Shown piece after piece: positions 42,133 through 49,274 of a DNA stretch of 64,000 nucleotides. Within the stretch, counting starts at the first letter, position 1. Each line of letters starts with the position of its first letter. The notes beneath the pieces are model-generated. The model was not told the origin of the DNA. It searched no databases and worked only from the letters and a program-made list of their open reading frames with translations. Source of the DNA: an uncultured Collinsella sp. (GTDB lineage Bacteria; Actinomycetota; Coriobacteriia; Coriobacteriales; Coriobacteriaceae); NCBI GenBank assembly GCA_900544115.1, contig UQTW01000010.1, positions 11,462 to 75,461 of the forward strand, written 5' to 3'. Made by a program: the position numbers and the translations under genes.

Positions 42133-43059
42133 CTACTCCGCCTTGCCAAATCGGTTCATGACCTCAAGTAGCTCGCCCGTCGTGACGATTTTTGCCTGCG
42201 AGTTGCCGTTGAAAACTGCGTCGAGCTTGCTTCGACCCACGTTATCGCCTATTGCGAGGTACTTCGTGCTCTGCGCGGGTTTGCCATCGGTCGCCTTCAT
42301 CCCGCATTCCTTAAGTGCGGTAAGGATCTCATCGCGTTTGTAGCCCGGGGTAACGCCGGATACCTTCACCTTGAGTCCGACCGGATCGGTGATTTCGCCC
42401 GGATCGCCCCTGTGGCCCGCCTCCTCGGCCTTTGCCAAAACCTCTTCGATGGTTTCCTGCGACCCGTTCACCAGCCCCAAGCCCGTGAAAACACGCTTAC
42501 GGCCATGGTGCGAGGAGGAAACGTTCAGAGCCCAGACACTGGACTCGAGCGCGCCGAACTCGCCGACCAGCCCACGGAAAACCCCAAGGCACGCCTCGGC
42601 GTCGCTCATGGCATCGTGGTGGCTATCAAGATGCACGCCGTAATGCTCGCAGAGGTCGACAAGCGCTCCGGGCAGACCCTTCTGCTTCGCCACCAGCATC
42701 GTATCGATCACTTCGATCTCGGGCATTTCGATGTCGTAGGCAGCCAGACTCTTCTTGATGTGGTGGATGTCGGCGCCGTTGGCGTTATGCGCGACCAGGA
42801 TGTAGTCTCGCAGCAAATCCGCCAGACCGGCATCCTCCCAGAAGCGGGCAAAGGTCGGCATGTCGCCCAGTGAGTCCCAATCGATTTCCAGATGGGACCT
42901 GCTCCACCAACCAATCTCGCTCTCAGGATTGATCACCCGGCAAACCGGGTCGCCCACGCAGTTTCCCTCAAGATCCGTGAGGATGTAGGCGACCTGGCAT
43001 ATCCTCTGCTGGGGATTCGCCGTCTCGCTATCCCAGAAGATATATCCCTTTTTCGCCAT
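42133..43059 (-). CDS. DnaQ-like 3'-5' exonuclease fused to a BRCT domain
   Basis: A 308-residue protein. DEDDh exonuclease: FWDSET (D10/E12), LVAHNANGADIHHI (Asp), DSHHDAMSDAEACLGV (His and Asp of HxAxxD). The C-terminal 80 residues (LKVKVSGVTPGYKRDEILTA, STKYLAIGDNVGRSKLDAV, KIVTTGELLEVM) form a BRCT domain like that of NAD-dependent ligases, suited to binding DNA ends or nicks. Polymerase-III-epsilon-like BRCT fusions occur as stand-alone repair or defence proteins. It ends 15 nt before the GIY-YIG-like gene and follows the small Cys protein by 50 nt. Confidence 0.88.
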   Translation of the reverse strand: MAKKGYIFWDSETANPQQRICQVAYILTDLEGNCVGDPVCRVINPESEIGWWSRSHLEIDWDSLGDMPTFARFWEDAGLADLLRDYILVAHNANGADIHHIKKSLAAYDIEMPEIEVIDTMLVAKQKGLPGALVDLCEHYGVHLDSHHDAMSDAEACLGVFRGLVGEFGALESSVWALNVSSSHHGRKRVFTGLGLVNGSQETIEEVLAKAEEAGHRGDPGEITDPVGLKVKVSGVTPGYKRDEILTALKECGMKATDGKPAQSTKYLAIGDNVGRSKLDAVFNGNSQAKIVTTGELLEVMNRFGKAE

Positions 43060-43109
43060 ACGGCTTCCTTTCCCTTAAAACAAACTGTTATCCCATTCGA
43101 GTGCCTGGG

Positions 43110-43256
43110 CTATCGTCCCGACACGGGAAAGAACAGCGCGTAGAAGGGGTCGTTCTTGAGATAGCAAACGCAGGCCGCCTCGCACTTGTCGCCCTTCTCC
43201 TTGGTCGTTGCCGACCCGTTGACGATAGGGTCAAGGGCATCGTAGACGGTCTTCAT
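43110..43256 (-). CDS. Small cysteine-containing protein (48 aa), head of the nuclease cassette
   Basis: Reads MKTVYDALDPIVNGSATTKE then KGDKCEAACVCYLKNDPFYA and ends FPVSGR. AAAGGAGTCGCTAT before the ATG at 43256 is an excellent site. The CxxxCxC cluster (C25, C29, C31) could bind metal. It is too short for routine gene finders and overlaps nothing. A TTTAAAAT box at about 43290 may be the -10 of the operon. No family recognised. Confidence 0.6.
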   Translation of the reverse strand: MKTVYDALDPIVNGSATTKEKGDKCEAACVCYLKNDPFYALFFPVSGR

Positions 43257-43384
43257 ATAGCGACTCCTTTGTTGTTATTCAGACGTCACCATTTTAAAGA
43301 AATAGCGAATACGCGCTCGTTCCATTTGGCGTTTAATCGGCGAAGAGTATCTTAGTTTTTACACGTGCCGCTCTGTTCAGCCAT

Positions 43385-43408
43385 AAAAAAGACCCAGCGA
43401 GCTGGGTC
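43385..43408 (-). terminator. Rho-independent terminator
   Basis: GACCCAGC / GCTGGGTC stem with a 2-nt GA centre and TTTTTT on the minus strand, 27 nt past the stop of the DnaC-like gene. Confidence 0.85.
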
Positions 43409-43434
43409 CAATAATCCATATCGCTAAGCGACTA

Positions 43435-44235
43435 TCAACCTGATGCTGAATGCACAGTTTTCTTTAGACACGAAAACAGTGCCTCCACATGCTTAACCTT
43501 AGCGCCGATACTCAGATAGTGTTTTCGAAGCTCATTGCCAGTATATTCTGATGAAAGAATAGTCATACGCTTATTGATGCGTCGATCGTCTAGCAATTCG
43601 AAAAGCATGTCCACCTCTGCCGGAGAATCCGAATAGCCCAAGTACGCTATCAACAGATTCTGTGCCCCACGATATGCGTCCAAGGTCCTGTCCTTGCTAT
43701 TAGGACCGTATAGGTTGGCGCTATCCCAAGCGGACACCATCTTCTTTGCACTTGCAAAAAGGTATTTATCTCCACAACAGATAGCGGTAGCAGCTGCCTC
43801 TATAGCAGCAGAATCTTGGTCATTTTCAACCACCCACAGCCACTTTTCGCCTACCGTCATGGATCGTCGATTCTCCTTTTGCGGTTCAGTCATATCCGCA
43901 AGCAGTCGCGCCACACCATCTTCGATTAGCTTGGGAGCATCTTTCATCTTCCCCTCTTGGACGATAAGGGGATTGCTATGTTTACCAATCAATTGCATAT
44001 ACTCCTCAGCACTAATAACCGTCTTGACTTTGAGGATGGGGGTGGGGGATGAATCAACGTTCATATTGTTCACCACGTCCATCATGTCCTTCTCGTTTGA
44101 GATCATTACGGTGCCGCCGCCGTCGGCGGTACGCTCGGTTGCGCAGCTCGCGCCGGCGGCGTGCGCGGCGCAACCGCGCGTACCGCCGACGGATAGTGCG
44201 TCTACCAAAGCTTCAGCGATCGTCTTAGAGTGCAT
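43435..44235 (-). CDS. DnaC/IstB-like protein with eroded ATPase motifs (tentative)
   Basis: A 266-residue protein. The C-terminal part AQNLLIAYLGYSDSPAEVDM then LFELLDDRRINKRMTILSSE has the layout of the Walker B and sensor I region of DnaC/IstB helicase loaders (LLIIDDLG...Y..R....IiTSN). The acidic pair of Walker B is lost, and no P-loop is seen in VGEKWLWVVENDQDSAAIEA where it is expected. It may be an inactive loader or regulator. ATG 44235 follows GGAGGAGGGCAACG and overlaps the HTH gene by 11 nt. Codons 14-40 contain a 73-bp inverted repeat. AT-rich relative to the mob genes. Confidence 0.45.
   Translation of the reverse strand: MHSKTIAEALVDALSVGGTRGCAAHAAGASCATERTADGGGTVMISNEKDMMDVVNNMNVDSSPTPILKVKTVISAEEYMQLIGKHSNPLIVQEGKMKDAPKLIEDGVARLLADMTEPQKENRRSMTVGEKWLWVVENDQDSAAIEAAATAICCGDKYLFASAKKMVSAWDSANLYGPNSKDRTLDAYRGAQNLLIAYLGYSDSPAEVDMLFELLDDRRINKRMTILSSEYTGNELRKHYLSIGAKVKHVEALFSCLKKTVHSASG
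44120..44192. repeat. 25-bp inverted repeat inside the DnaC-like gene
   Basis: Arms at 44120-44144 and 44168-44192 match at 24 of 25 bases (CCGTCGGCGGTACGC... and complement), with a 23-nt GC-rich loop. They lie in a GC-rich island within an AT-rich gene and encode a low-complexity Gly/Ala/Thr stretch. Confidence 0.8.
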
Positions 44236-44473
44236 CGTTGCCCTCCTCCACAGAGGCCAGGTACAGGATCAGGTCGGCCTTGTCCACGCGCCAAACACCG
44301 GCAATCTTCACGCCACCGGCCGCCTTAAGAATCTGTATAGATTTGGTCTTACAGACATTCAACAACTTGGCGATATCTCGCGAGGTGGCGTATGCGGACG
44401 GCAACTTGACGATTGCCTGACACCACGCTTTACGCGCAATCGCGTCTCGTTTCTGCGAATCCATACCGTTCAT
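44225..44473 (-). CDS. HTH DNA-binding protein (82 aa)
   Basis: MNGMDSQKRDAIARKAWCQA with a helix-turn-helix (SAYATSRDIAKLLNVCKTKS followed by IQILKAAGGVKIAGVWRVDK) of excisionase/MerR-like kind. AAAGGAGTCTAG before the ATG at 44473. It is coupled to the DnaC-like gene, suggesting a regulatory or replication-initiation pair of the element. The divergent gene at 44595 may be its target. Confidence 0.7.
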   Translation of the reverse strand: MNGMDSQKRDAIARKAWCQAIVKLPSAYATSRDIAKLLNVCKTKSIQILKAAGGVKIAGVWRVDKADLILYLASVEEGNDAL

Positions 44474-44594
44474 CTAGACTCCTTTCGTTTACCTCGAATG
44501 CAATTTCGATACTATGCTTTACCTCAGGTGTTGTCTTATATATCTTATGAATAGAACGAATTACTTCGGTTGACAGCATTAAGGAGAGAGAGCT

Positions 44595-45785
44595 ATGAAC
44601 CGTCCCGCAATCAAAGTACCAGCAGCTATGACACCAGAAATCAGACCTTGGACGCTTCCATCCTGCCGCGAAAGAAATATTGAAATCTTCGGAAAGGAAC
44701 GCGCCGCGCTCATTTGCAAACCCCATTCGACCGCCTACGGCGTCCCCTCGGGTTTCTCCACCGGAACCCTTTTAGACGTAGACCTGACGGATCCAAAGAA
44801 AATCATTCAATTTGTCGAGCGGTACGGACTTCCCGTCACCCCATACGCGGGGCAATCAGAGCGTGTTGAAAAGCGTTTCACTTCAAACGACGTCTTCTCC
44901 GATAAACCGGAGCAAGATGGTCTAGACATTTGGTACGACGCATTGAATGCATCAGAAAGGTGCTCTGAAATCAGCCTAAACCCCGAATGCGCCTTGTTTA
45001 ATAACTTCAAAGATAAGGGGCGCTCTCAGGGAACAGAAGTCGCAAACTTAATCGAAGATATTAGATACAAGAAGGAACAGGTCATACTGTTGGACGATCT
45101 CGTTACAACGATGGCATTCATGCAATTAGCCACGCTTCTATTCACAGGCAAAGCAGCTTACGGTGACCGTGCATACGACTATGTTCTGCATCAAGTATGC
45201 ATCTCCCAAAACAAGGAGATTATTGAAAACAGATTTTCGCAGCTACGTATGTCGCTCCAGATGGTCGATGCGTCCGAGCCCCAGTTAGCAGTAGCCAAAC
45301 CCGGAACATTTGAAATGGACGAAGGAACCAAGATATGGGTGAGCGATCAATTCAAGACAATAGAAGTTGCCCTGGCAACATTCATCGACCTCGCTATTAA
45401 CCCTCAGCCAGAACCCCATACCTTCATTCAAGAGCAAACTTTACGTCGAATGGTCAACCGGAATTTAAACGGTCAAAACCCGATTTACGGAAGCCTAACA
45501 AGAGCTTGGGCGATACAACTACTAGAAACCCTTGAAAGCCATTTCTCCTGGAACACTTGCCGCGAATGCGGACGACCGTACAAAATCCGCCAGCAGAGAA
45601 TGAGGGCCTACGTCAAGCAAGAAGACGCGAACGAAGACCGGTTCAAAGAGCGAAACAACGCTCGTGACAAAAATAGCTATTGCTGCAAAGCGCACGAACA
45701 GCGTATTCGACGCAAAAATGATAAAAAGATCAGCAACGATCAGATGGATAAAATCGCCCGGAAAATGGACGGGCACGACCAATAA
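44595..45785 (+). CDS. Unknown protein with C-terminal CGNR-like zinc finger
   Basis: A 396-residue protein. The first 300 residues are mostly helical (DVDLTDPKKIIQFVERYGLP, VILLDDLVTTMAFMQLATLL) without a known motif. The C-terminus WNTCRECGRPYKIRQQRMRA ... YCCKAHEQRIRRKNDKK resembles a CGNR/ABATE-type zinc finger: a CxxC pair, then C and H followed by basic residues. Such fingers bind DNA or RNA. AAGGAGAGAGAGCT precedes the ATG. It is the last gene before attR and an obvious cargo candidate. Confidence 0.55.
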   Translation: MNRPAIKVPAAMTPEIRPWTLPSCRERNIEIFGKERAALICKPHSTAYGVPSGFSTGTLLDVDLTDPKKIIQFVERYGLPVTPYAGQSERVEKRFTSNDVFSDKPEQDGLDIWYDALNASERCSEISLNPECALFNNFKDKGRSQGTEVANLIEDIRYKKEQVILLDDLVTTMAFMQLATLLFTGKAAYGDRAYDYVLHQVCISQNKEIIENRFSQLRMSLQMVDASEPQLAVAKPGTFEMDEGTKIWVSDQFKTIEVALATFIDLAINPQPEPHTFIQEQTLRRMVNRNLNGQNPIYGSLTRAWAIQLLETLESHFSWNTCRECGRPYKIRQQRMRAYVKQEDANEDRFKERNNARDKNSYCCKAHEQRIRRKNDKKISNDQMDKIARKMDGHDQ

Positions 45786-45839
45786 TAATGGCGAAACTAT
45801 GAATTATGATAATTCGTTATAGGATCCAAAATCCGTTTT

Positions 45840-45872
45840 ATTGCACACATCGTTGCACAGCCCATTGCACAC
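45840..45872. promoter_or_regulatory. Arm-type integrase binding sites, right end
   Basis: ATTGCACAC, GTTGCACAG and ATTGCACAC at 45840, 45852 and 45864 (12-bp period), mirroring the trio at 32123-32154. Same direct orientation. Confidence 0.7.
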
Positions 45873-45879
45873 GGCAGCC

Positions 45880-45921
45880 AAAAAAAGAAAGCAGGCCAGA
45901 GAAAAACACACTCTGACCTGC
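45880..45921 (-). terminator. Element-supplied terminator for tRNA-Thr
   Basis: GCAGGTCAGAG / CTCTGGCCTGC on the minus strand followed by TTTCTTTTTTT. The element restores not only the tRNA 3' half but also a terminator, replacing the one left at 31916-31957. Confidence 0.82.
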
Positions 45922-45929
45922 TTTTTCTT

Positions 45930-45975
45930 TCATGGAGCCAGTGACAGGAATCGAACCTGCAACCCACTGATTACA
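45930..45975. other. Attachment site, right (46-bp direct repeat)
   Basis: Identical to 31964-32009; covers the 3' half of the intact tRNA-Thr. Element length between repeat starts is 13,966 bp. Confidence 0.93.
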
Positions 45976-46007
45976 AATCAGTTGCGCTACCGTTGCGCCA
46001 CACTGGC
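45936..46007 (-). tRNA. tRNA-Thr (TGT), integration target
   Basis: Acceptor GCCAGTG/CACTGGC, D-arm GGCGCAACGGTAGCGC, anticodon loop TTGTAAT (TGT), T-loop GGTTCGATTCC. The 5' half is chromosomal; the 3' half lies in the att core. Confidence 0.96.
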
Positions 46008-46090
46008 ACACTTGGCGCTTTCGCGCGAAGCCAATTAAGAATAAAGGAATTACGGACGGGGCGCAACAGGCCCTTTGACCGACCACATCT

Positions 46091-46150
46091 TAAAACTATT
46101 CGTTAGAACGAATAGTTTTAATTACAATGGAATAGATAAAACTATTCGTT
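46091..46150. promoter_or_regulatory. Palindromic operator plus half-site upstream of the HTH-HipA gene
   Basis: 46091-46120 is a perfect 30-bp palindrome with half TAAAACTATTCGTT around a central AG. The same 14-bp half recurs at 46137-46150. The A/T-rich stretch between holds likely promoter boxes (TACAAT, TAGATA). The spacing to the start at 46169 fits autorepression. Confidence 0.8.
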
Positions 46151-46168
46151 CTGGCGAAGGGTTTCGCG

Positions 46169-47509
46169 ATGTTGACCACGAAGGAAGCTGCAGAGCTACT
46201 CGACATCACCCCGCGCAGGGTGCAAGAGCTCATAAAAAACGGAGCACTTGAGGCACGCAAGGCTTCTGGTGTATGGCTCATCGACAAAGACAGCGTCAAC
46301 GCACGACTCCGCTCCGTGACCAAAGCGGGGGGACGCCCCCGTCGAGGCCATGGAAAAAGCGAGATAACGTTTACCCTCATGAACCGCACGCACGAAGTCG
46401 CCCAGCTGGTCTACAGCACATCGCGAAAAGACTTTACCCACATCGGTGCCGACATCGATTACACCCACGCCCCTATTGGAATACTTGGCCCCAATAGCCC
46501 CGTGTCGCTCGACTCTTTCCGCATTTGGTGGCGAGGTCGCGGTATCCCGCTCGCGCGCATTGGACTTGCATCCCTGTTGGCAGAAGCAGCAGTCGATGTT
46601 CCCGACGAACTCATCCAGCGAAATCTCGGCCTCTCCCTATCCGACCAGTATTGGATTAGACCCCAAGATTCCGGTCTCGCGTGGGAGGATATTAACTTCT
46701 TCAATAATGTTTTTGACGACGTCTCTCTGTCCATCGCACCCTTCGCCCCAGAGGGCAAAGCAGCCGCTGCAAAGCCCGATAACACCTCGGACGGCAACCT
46801 TCAGAAGTATTGGACATGCGAGGGTGGGCGTCGAATTCTGCATAAGGCAGGAGCGCACCTGAACCAAGAACCATATAACGAGCTGGTAGCGACCGCGCTC
46901 CATCGTCGCATCCTAAACGCCTGCGATTATGTGCCTTACTCGATCGAGGGCACGGGCACTTCCGCCCTGAGTATATGCGATGTCTTCTTAACTGATGAAG
47001 AAGAGTATGTCCCTGCGTTCTATGTAAACCAGTACGCAAACGCAGATGAAAGACTGACCGACTACGAGCGATATGTAGCAAACTGCGAGAAGCTCGGGGT
47101 AACAGGCGTCAAGGATGCCCTTGACCGCATGATCGTGTGCGACGACATCATCGCCAACTATGACCGTCATTGGCGTAACTTTGGCCTTGTGCGAAACGTC
47201 AACACGCTAGCCTGCAGACCCGCCCCCATCTTCGATTCGGGATCATCGCTCTGGTGCAACGTTTCTCTAGAGGAGCTTAAGGCAGGAGAGCACAGTTTTA
47301 CCAGCGCGCAGTTTCATTCAAGCCCCGCGAAACAAATGCTGCTTGTTGAGGATATGAGCTGGTTTGACGACGACAAGCTCGAGGGTTTCGTTGACGAGGC
47401 AATTGAAATCCTATCCAAAAACGACGCTCTTACAGCGAGACTGCCTTATCTAAAAGAGGCGCTAACATGGCGCCTCGAAAGAATGATCGACATCGCTGAA
47501 TGGAGTTAG
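46169..47509 (+). CDS. HTH-HipA-like kinase fusion protein
   Basis: A 446-residue protein. Residues 1-50 (MLTTKEAAELLDITPRRVQE followed by LIKNGALEARKASGVWLIDK) form an HTH_17 DNA-binding domain. The C-terminal part has HipA-type kinase motifs: DDIIANYDRHWRNFGLVRN (NxDxHxxN catalytic loop) and PIFDSGSSLW (DxG-like metal loop). HipA toxins phosphorylate tRNA synthetases or other substrates. Here the DNA-binding part is fused to the kinase instead of being a separate HipB. It lies just outside the mobile element, next to the tRNA, and is preceded by a strong operator. Confidence 0.75.
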   Translation: MLTTKEAAELLDITPRRVQELIKNGALEARKASGVWLIDKDSVNARLRSVTKAGGRPRRGHGKSEITFTLMNRTHEVAQLVYSTSRKDFTHIGADIDYTHAPIGILGPNSPVSLDSFRIWWRGRGIPLARIGLASLLAEAAVDVPDELIQRNLGLSLSDQYWIRPQDSGLAWEDINFFNNVFDDVSLSIAPFAPEGKAAAAKPDNTSDGNLQKYWTCEGGRRILHKAGAHLNQEPYNELVATALHRRILNACDYVPYSIEGTGTSALSICDVFLTDEEEYVPAFYVNQYANADERLTDYERYVANCEKLGVTGVKDALDRMIVCDDIIANYDRHWRNFGLVRNVNTLACRPAPIFDSGSSLWCNVSLEELKAGEHSFTSAQFHSSPAKQMLLVEDMSWFDDDKLEGFVDEAIEILSKNDALTARLPYLKEALTWRLERMIDIAEWS

Positions 47510-47535
47510 CGAGACAGCATCGCCCGCCAACTCCC

Positions 47536-48213
47536 CTACCTCCCGCGCAGGGCCTTGAGCTTGGCCAGGGCATCGGGGCTCAGGCGACTGCCCAGAGTCA
47601 TCTTGATCTGCGGAGCTTCCTCTGCCTCGTGAACGTCGTTATCGATCTGCTTGATCTCGTCCACCAGCATGCGGCTCGAAATACGCGTGACACCCTTGCC
47701 CATGACGACGGCCTGGATTGTGCCGTCACTCGACACCACGGAGCACGCGCGGCCCTCCTCACGCGCCTCGATGCAGAGCTTCTGCACCACGGTATCGGCA
47801 GAGACGCCCGTCGGCGAAAACTCGATGCGCACGCCGCGGGCCGGCAGGTTGGGGCGCTCACTGGAGATATTGCCCGCGCCGTCGAACACGATCACAGCCT
47901 CGTAGCGGCCCTGGGCAAACGCGGCGACATCGTTGATGAGGGCGGTGCGCGCCATATCGTGAACGTCGCTGGAATACGGATCGTCGGAATGGTCGTATAC
48001 GAGCTTTTCGTAGCGCGGCGTGCAGTGGATCACGTTGTAACCGTCGACCACCAGCAGCTCGGGCTTGTTGGAATGCACCGTCGAGACCGGATCGGCTATG
48101 GCCTGCGCAAACGCATTGCCGCCCACACCATAGGTCGCGGCCGAAACAATCGGCTTGGCCGAGCCTTCGCCAAAGCGCTTGGCCTTGGACTTGGCGCGGT
48201 TCTTCTTGGACAT
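47536..48213 (-). CDS. YacP/Rae1-like NYN (PIN-like) endoribonuclease
   Basis: A 225-residue protein. NYN/PIN core: PELLVVDGYNVIHCTPRYEK, YEAVIVFDGAGN, GVSADTVVQKLCIEAREEGR, ACSVVSSDGTIQ. This is the YacP family, known in Bacillus as the ribosome-associated mRNA endonuclease Rae1. It has a basic N-terminal tail. It starts 3 nt after the rlmB stop at the end of the disA operon. Confidence 0.88.
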   Translation of the reverse strand: MSKKNRAKSKAKRFGEGSAKPIVSAATYGVGGNAFAQAIADPVSTVHSNKPELLVVDGYNVIHCTPRYEKLVYDHSDDPYSSDVHDMARTALINDVAAFAQGRYEAVIVFDGAGNISSERPNLPARGVRIEFSPTGVSADTVVQKLCIEAREEGRACSVVSSDGTIQAVVMGKGVTRISSRMLVDEIKQIDNDVHEAEEAPQIKMTLGSRLSPDALAKLKALRGR

Positions 48214-48216
48214 GCG

Positions 48217-49131
48217 CTACTCCTCCCCCATGAGCTCGCCGGCGTTGCGACGCAGCCACTCAAAGCACAGCGCCGTGGTCGCCTGGGCAACGTTGAGGCT
48301 CTCGGTCATGCCGCGCTGGGGAAGCTTGGTCAAAAAGTCGCATTTCTCGAGCACCAGGCGCGAGATGCCGTCGCCCTCGGAGCCCATGACGAGCGCCACG
48401 CGACCCTCGAAGGGAGCATTCCAGCAACTGCCTTCGGCGTGCTCGGAGGCACCACCCACCCAAAAGCCAGCGGCCTTGAGGTCATCGAGTACACGGGCGA
48501 TATTGGGAACCTGCGCGATAGGCAGATGCATGACGGCACCGGCTGAGGTCTTGTAGCTGCCCACGGTCACGCCGGCGGCACGCTTGTTGGCGATGATGAC
48601 GCCCGCGGCGCCCACAACCTCGGCGGAGCGCACAATGGCGCCAAAGTTGCCGTCGTCGGTCACGTGGTCGAGCACCACGACAAGTGCCGGGCCGTCACCC
48701 GCGCGGTCGAGGATATCGGCGACACCGGCATAGGGGAAGTTGCCAACCTCGAGTGCGATACCCTGGTGAGCGCCATGGCTCGACAGCGCATCGAGCTGCG
48801 CGCGCGGCACATACTTAATGCGAACGCCCGCGGCGTTGAGGTCATCGACCAGACGAGACAGGGCGGCATCGCGCTCCCCGCCCTCGGCGATGAGCGCGTA
48901 TTTGACGGGAAAGCCGGTACGCAGCGCCTCGGCGGCAGCACGGCGACCTTCGATAAACTCGCCCTTGGGAGCCTGGACGTTATCGCGGCTACGCTCGCGC
49001 TGCGGGCGAGCAGCCTGTGAGCGCTCGCGCTGGCCCTTGGGAGCGGCAGCGCGATCATTGCGGCGAATCGGACGCGAGCCAGAAGCGGCCTGCTTGCCGC
49101 CACGAGACGCGCGCTTGCGATTGTCGGCCAT
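48217..49131 (-). CDS. rlmB: 23S rRNA 2'-O-ribose methyltransferase (RlmB/TrmH family)
   Basis: A 304-residue SPOUT methyltransferase. A basic Arg/Lys/Ala-rich tail of about 60 residues is followed by the substrate-binding domain (EGRRAAAEALRTGFPVKYAL) and the knotted catalytic domain: LDHVTDDGNFGAIVRSAEVV, LVMGSEGDGISR and LNVAQATTALCFEWLR. It probably methylates G2251 of 23S rRNA. TAAGGAGGTCGCTAT precedes the ATG. The Mini-RNase III gene (mrnC), often found between cysS and rlmB, is absent; the 143-nt gap carries no start-to-stop gene. Confidence 0.92.
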   Translation of the reverse strand: MADNRKRASRGGKQAASGSRPIRRNDRAAAPKGQRERSQAARPQRERSRDNVQAPKGEFIEGRRAAAEALRTGFPVKYALIAEGGERDAALSRLVDDLNAAGVRIKYVPRAQLDALSSHGAHQGIALEVGNFPYAGVADILDRAGDGPALVVVLDHVTDDGNFGAIVRSAEVVGAAGVIIANKRAAGVTVGSYKTSAGAVMHLPIAQVPNIARVLDDLKAAGFWVGGASEHAEGSCWNAPFEGRVALVMGSEGDGISRLVLEKCDFLTKLPQRGMTESLNVAQATTALCFEWLRRNAGELMGEE

Positions 49132-49274
49132 ATAGCGACCTCCTTAAATAGATAACGAACAAGAATCGACCGTCCGAGCCACGGCACCTTGCCTTTCAAT
49201 CGTCGGGCATGACCACCAGGTCTATGCCCTCCTCTTTCAAGGCAATCTGCCGCACCTCGAACGGTCGACAAATA

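Noticed and set aside
49132..49274. Remnant of a Mini-RNase III gene between cysS and rlmB
   Set aside because: The minus strand shows an open stretch ending IALKEEGIDLVVMPDD but no start, ribosome binding site or RNase III motif.
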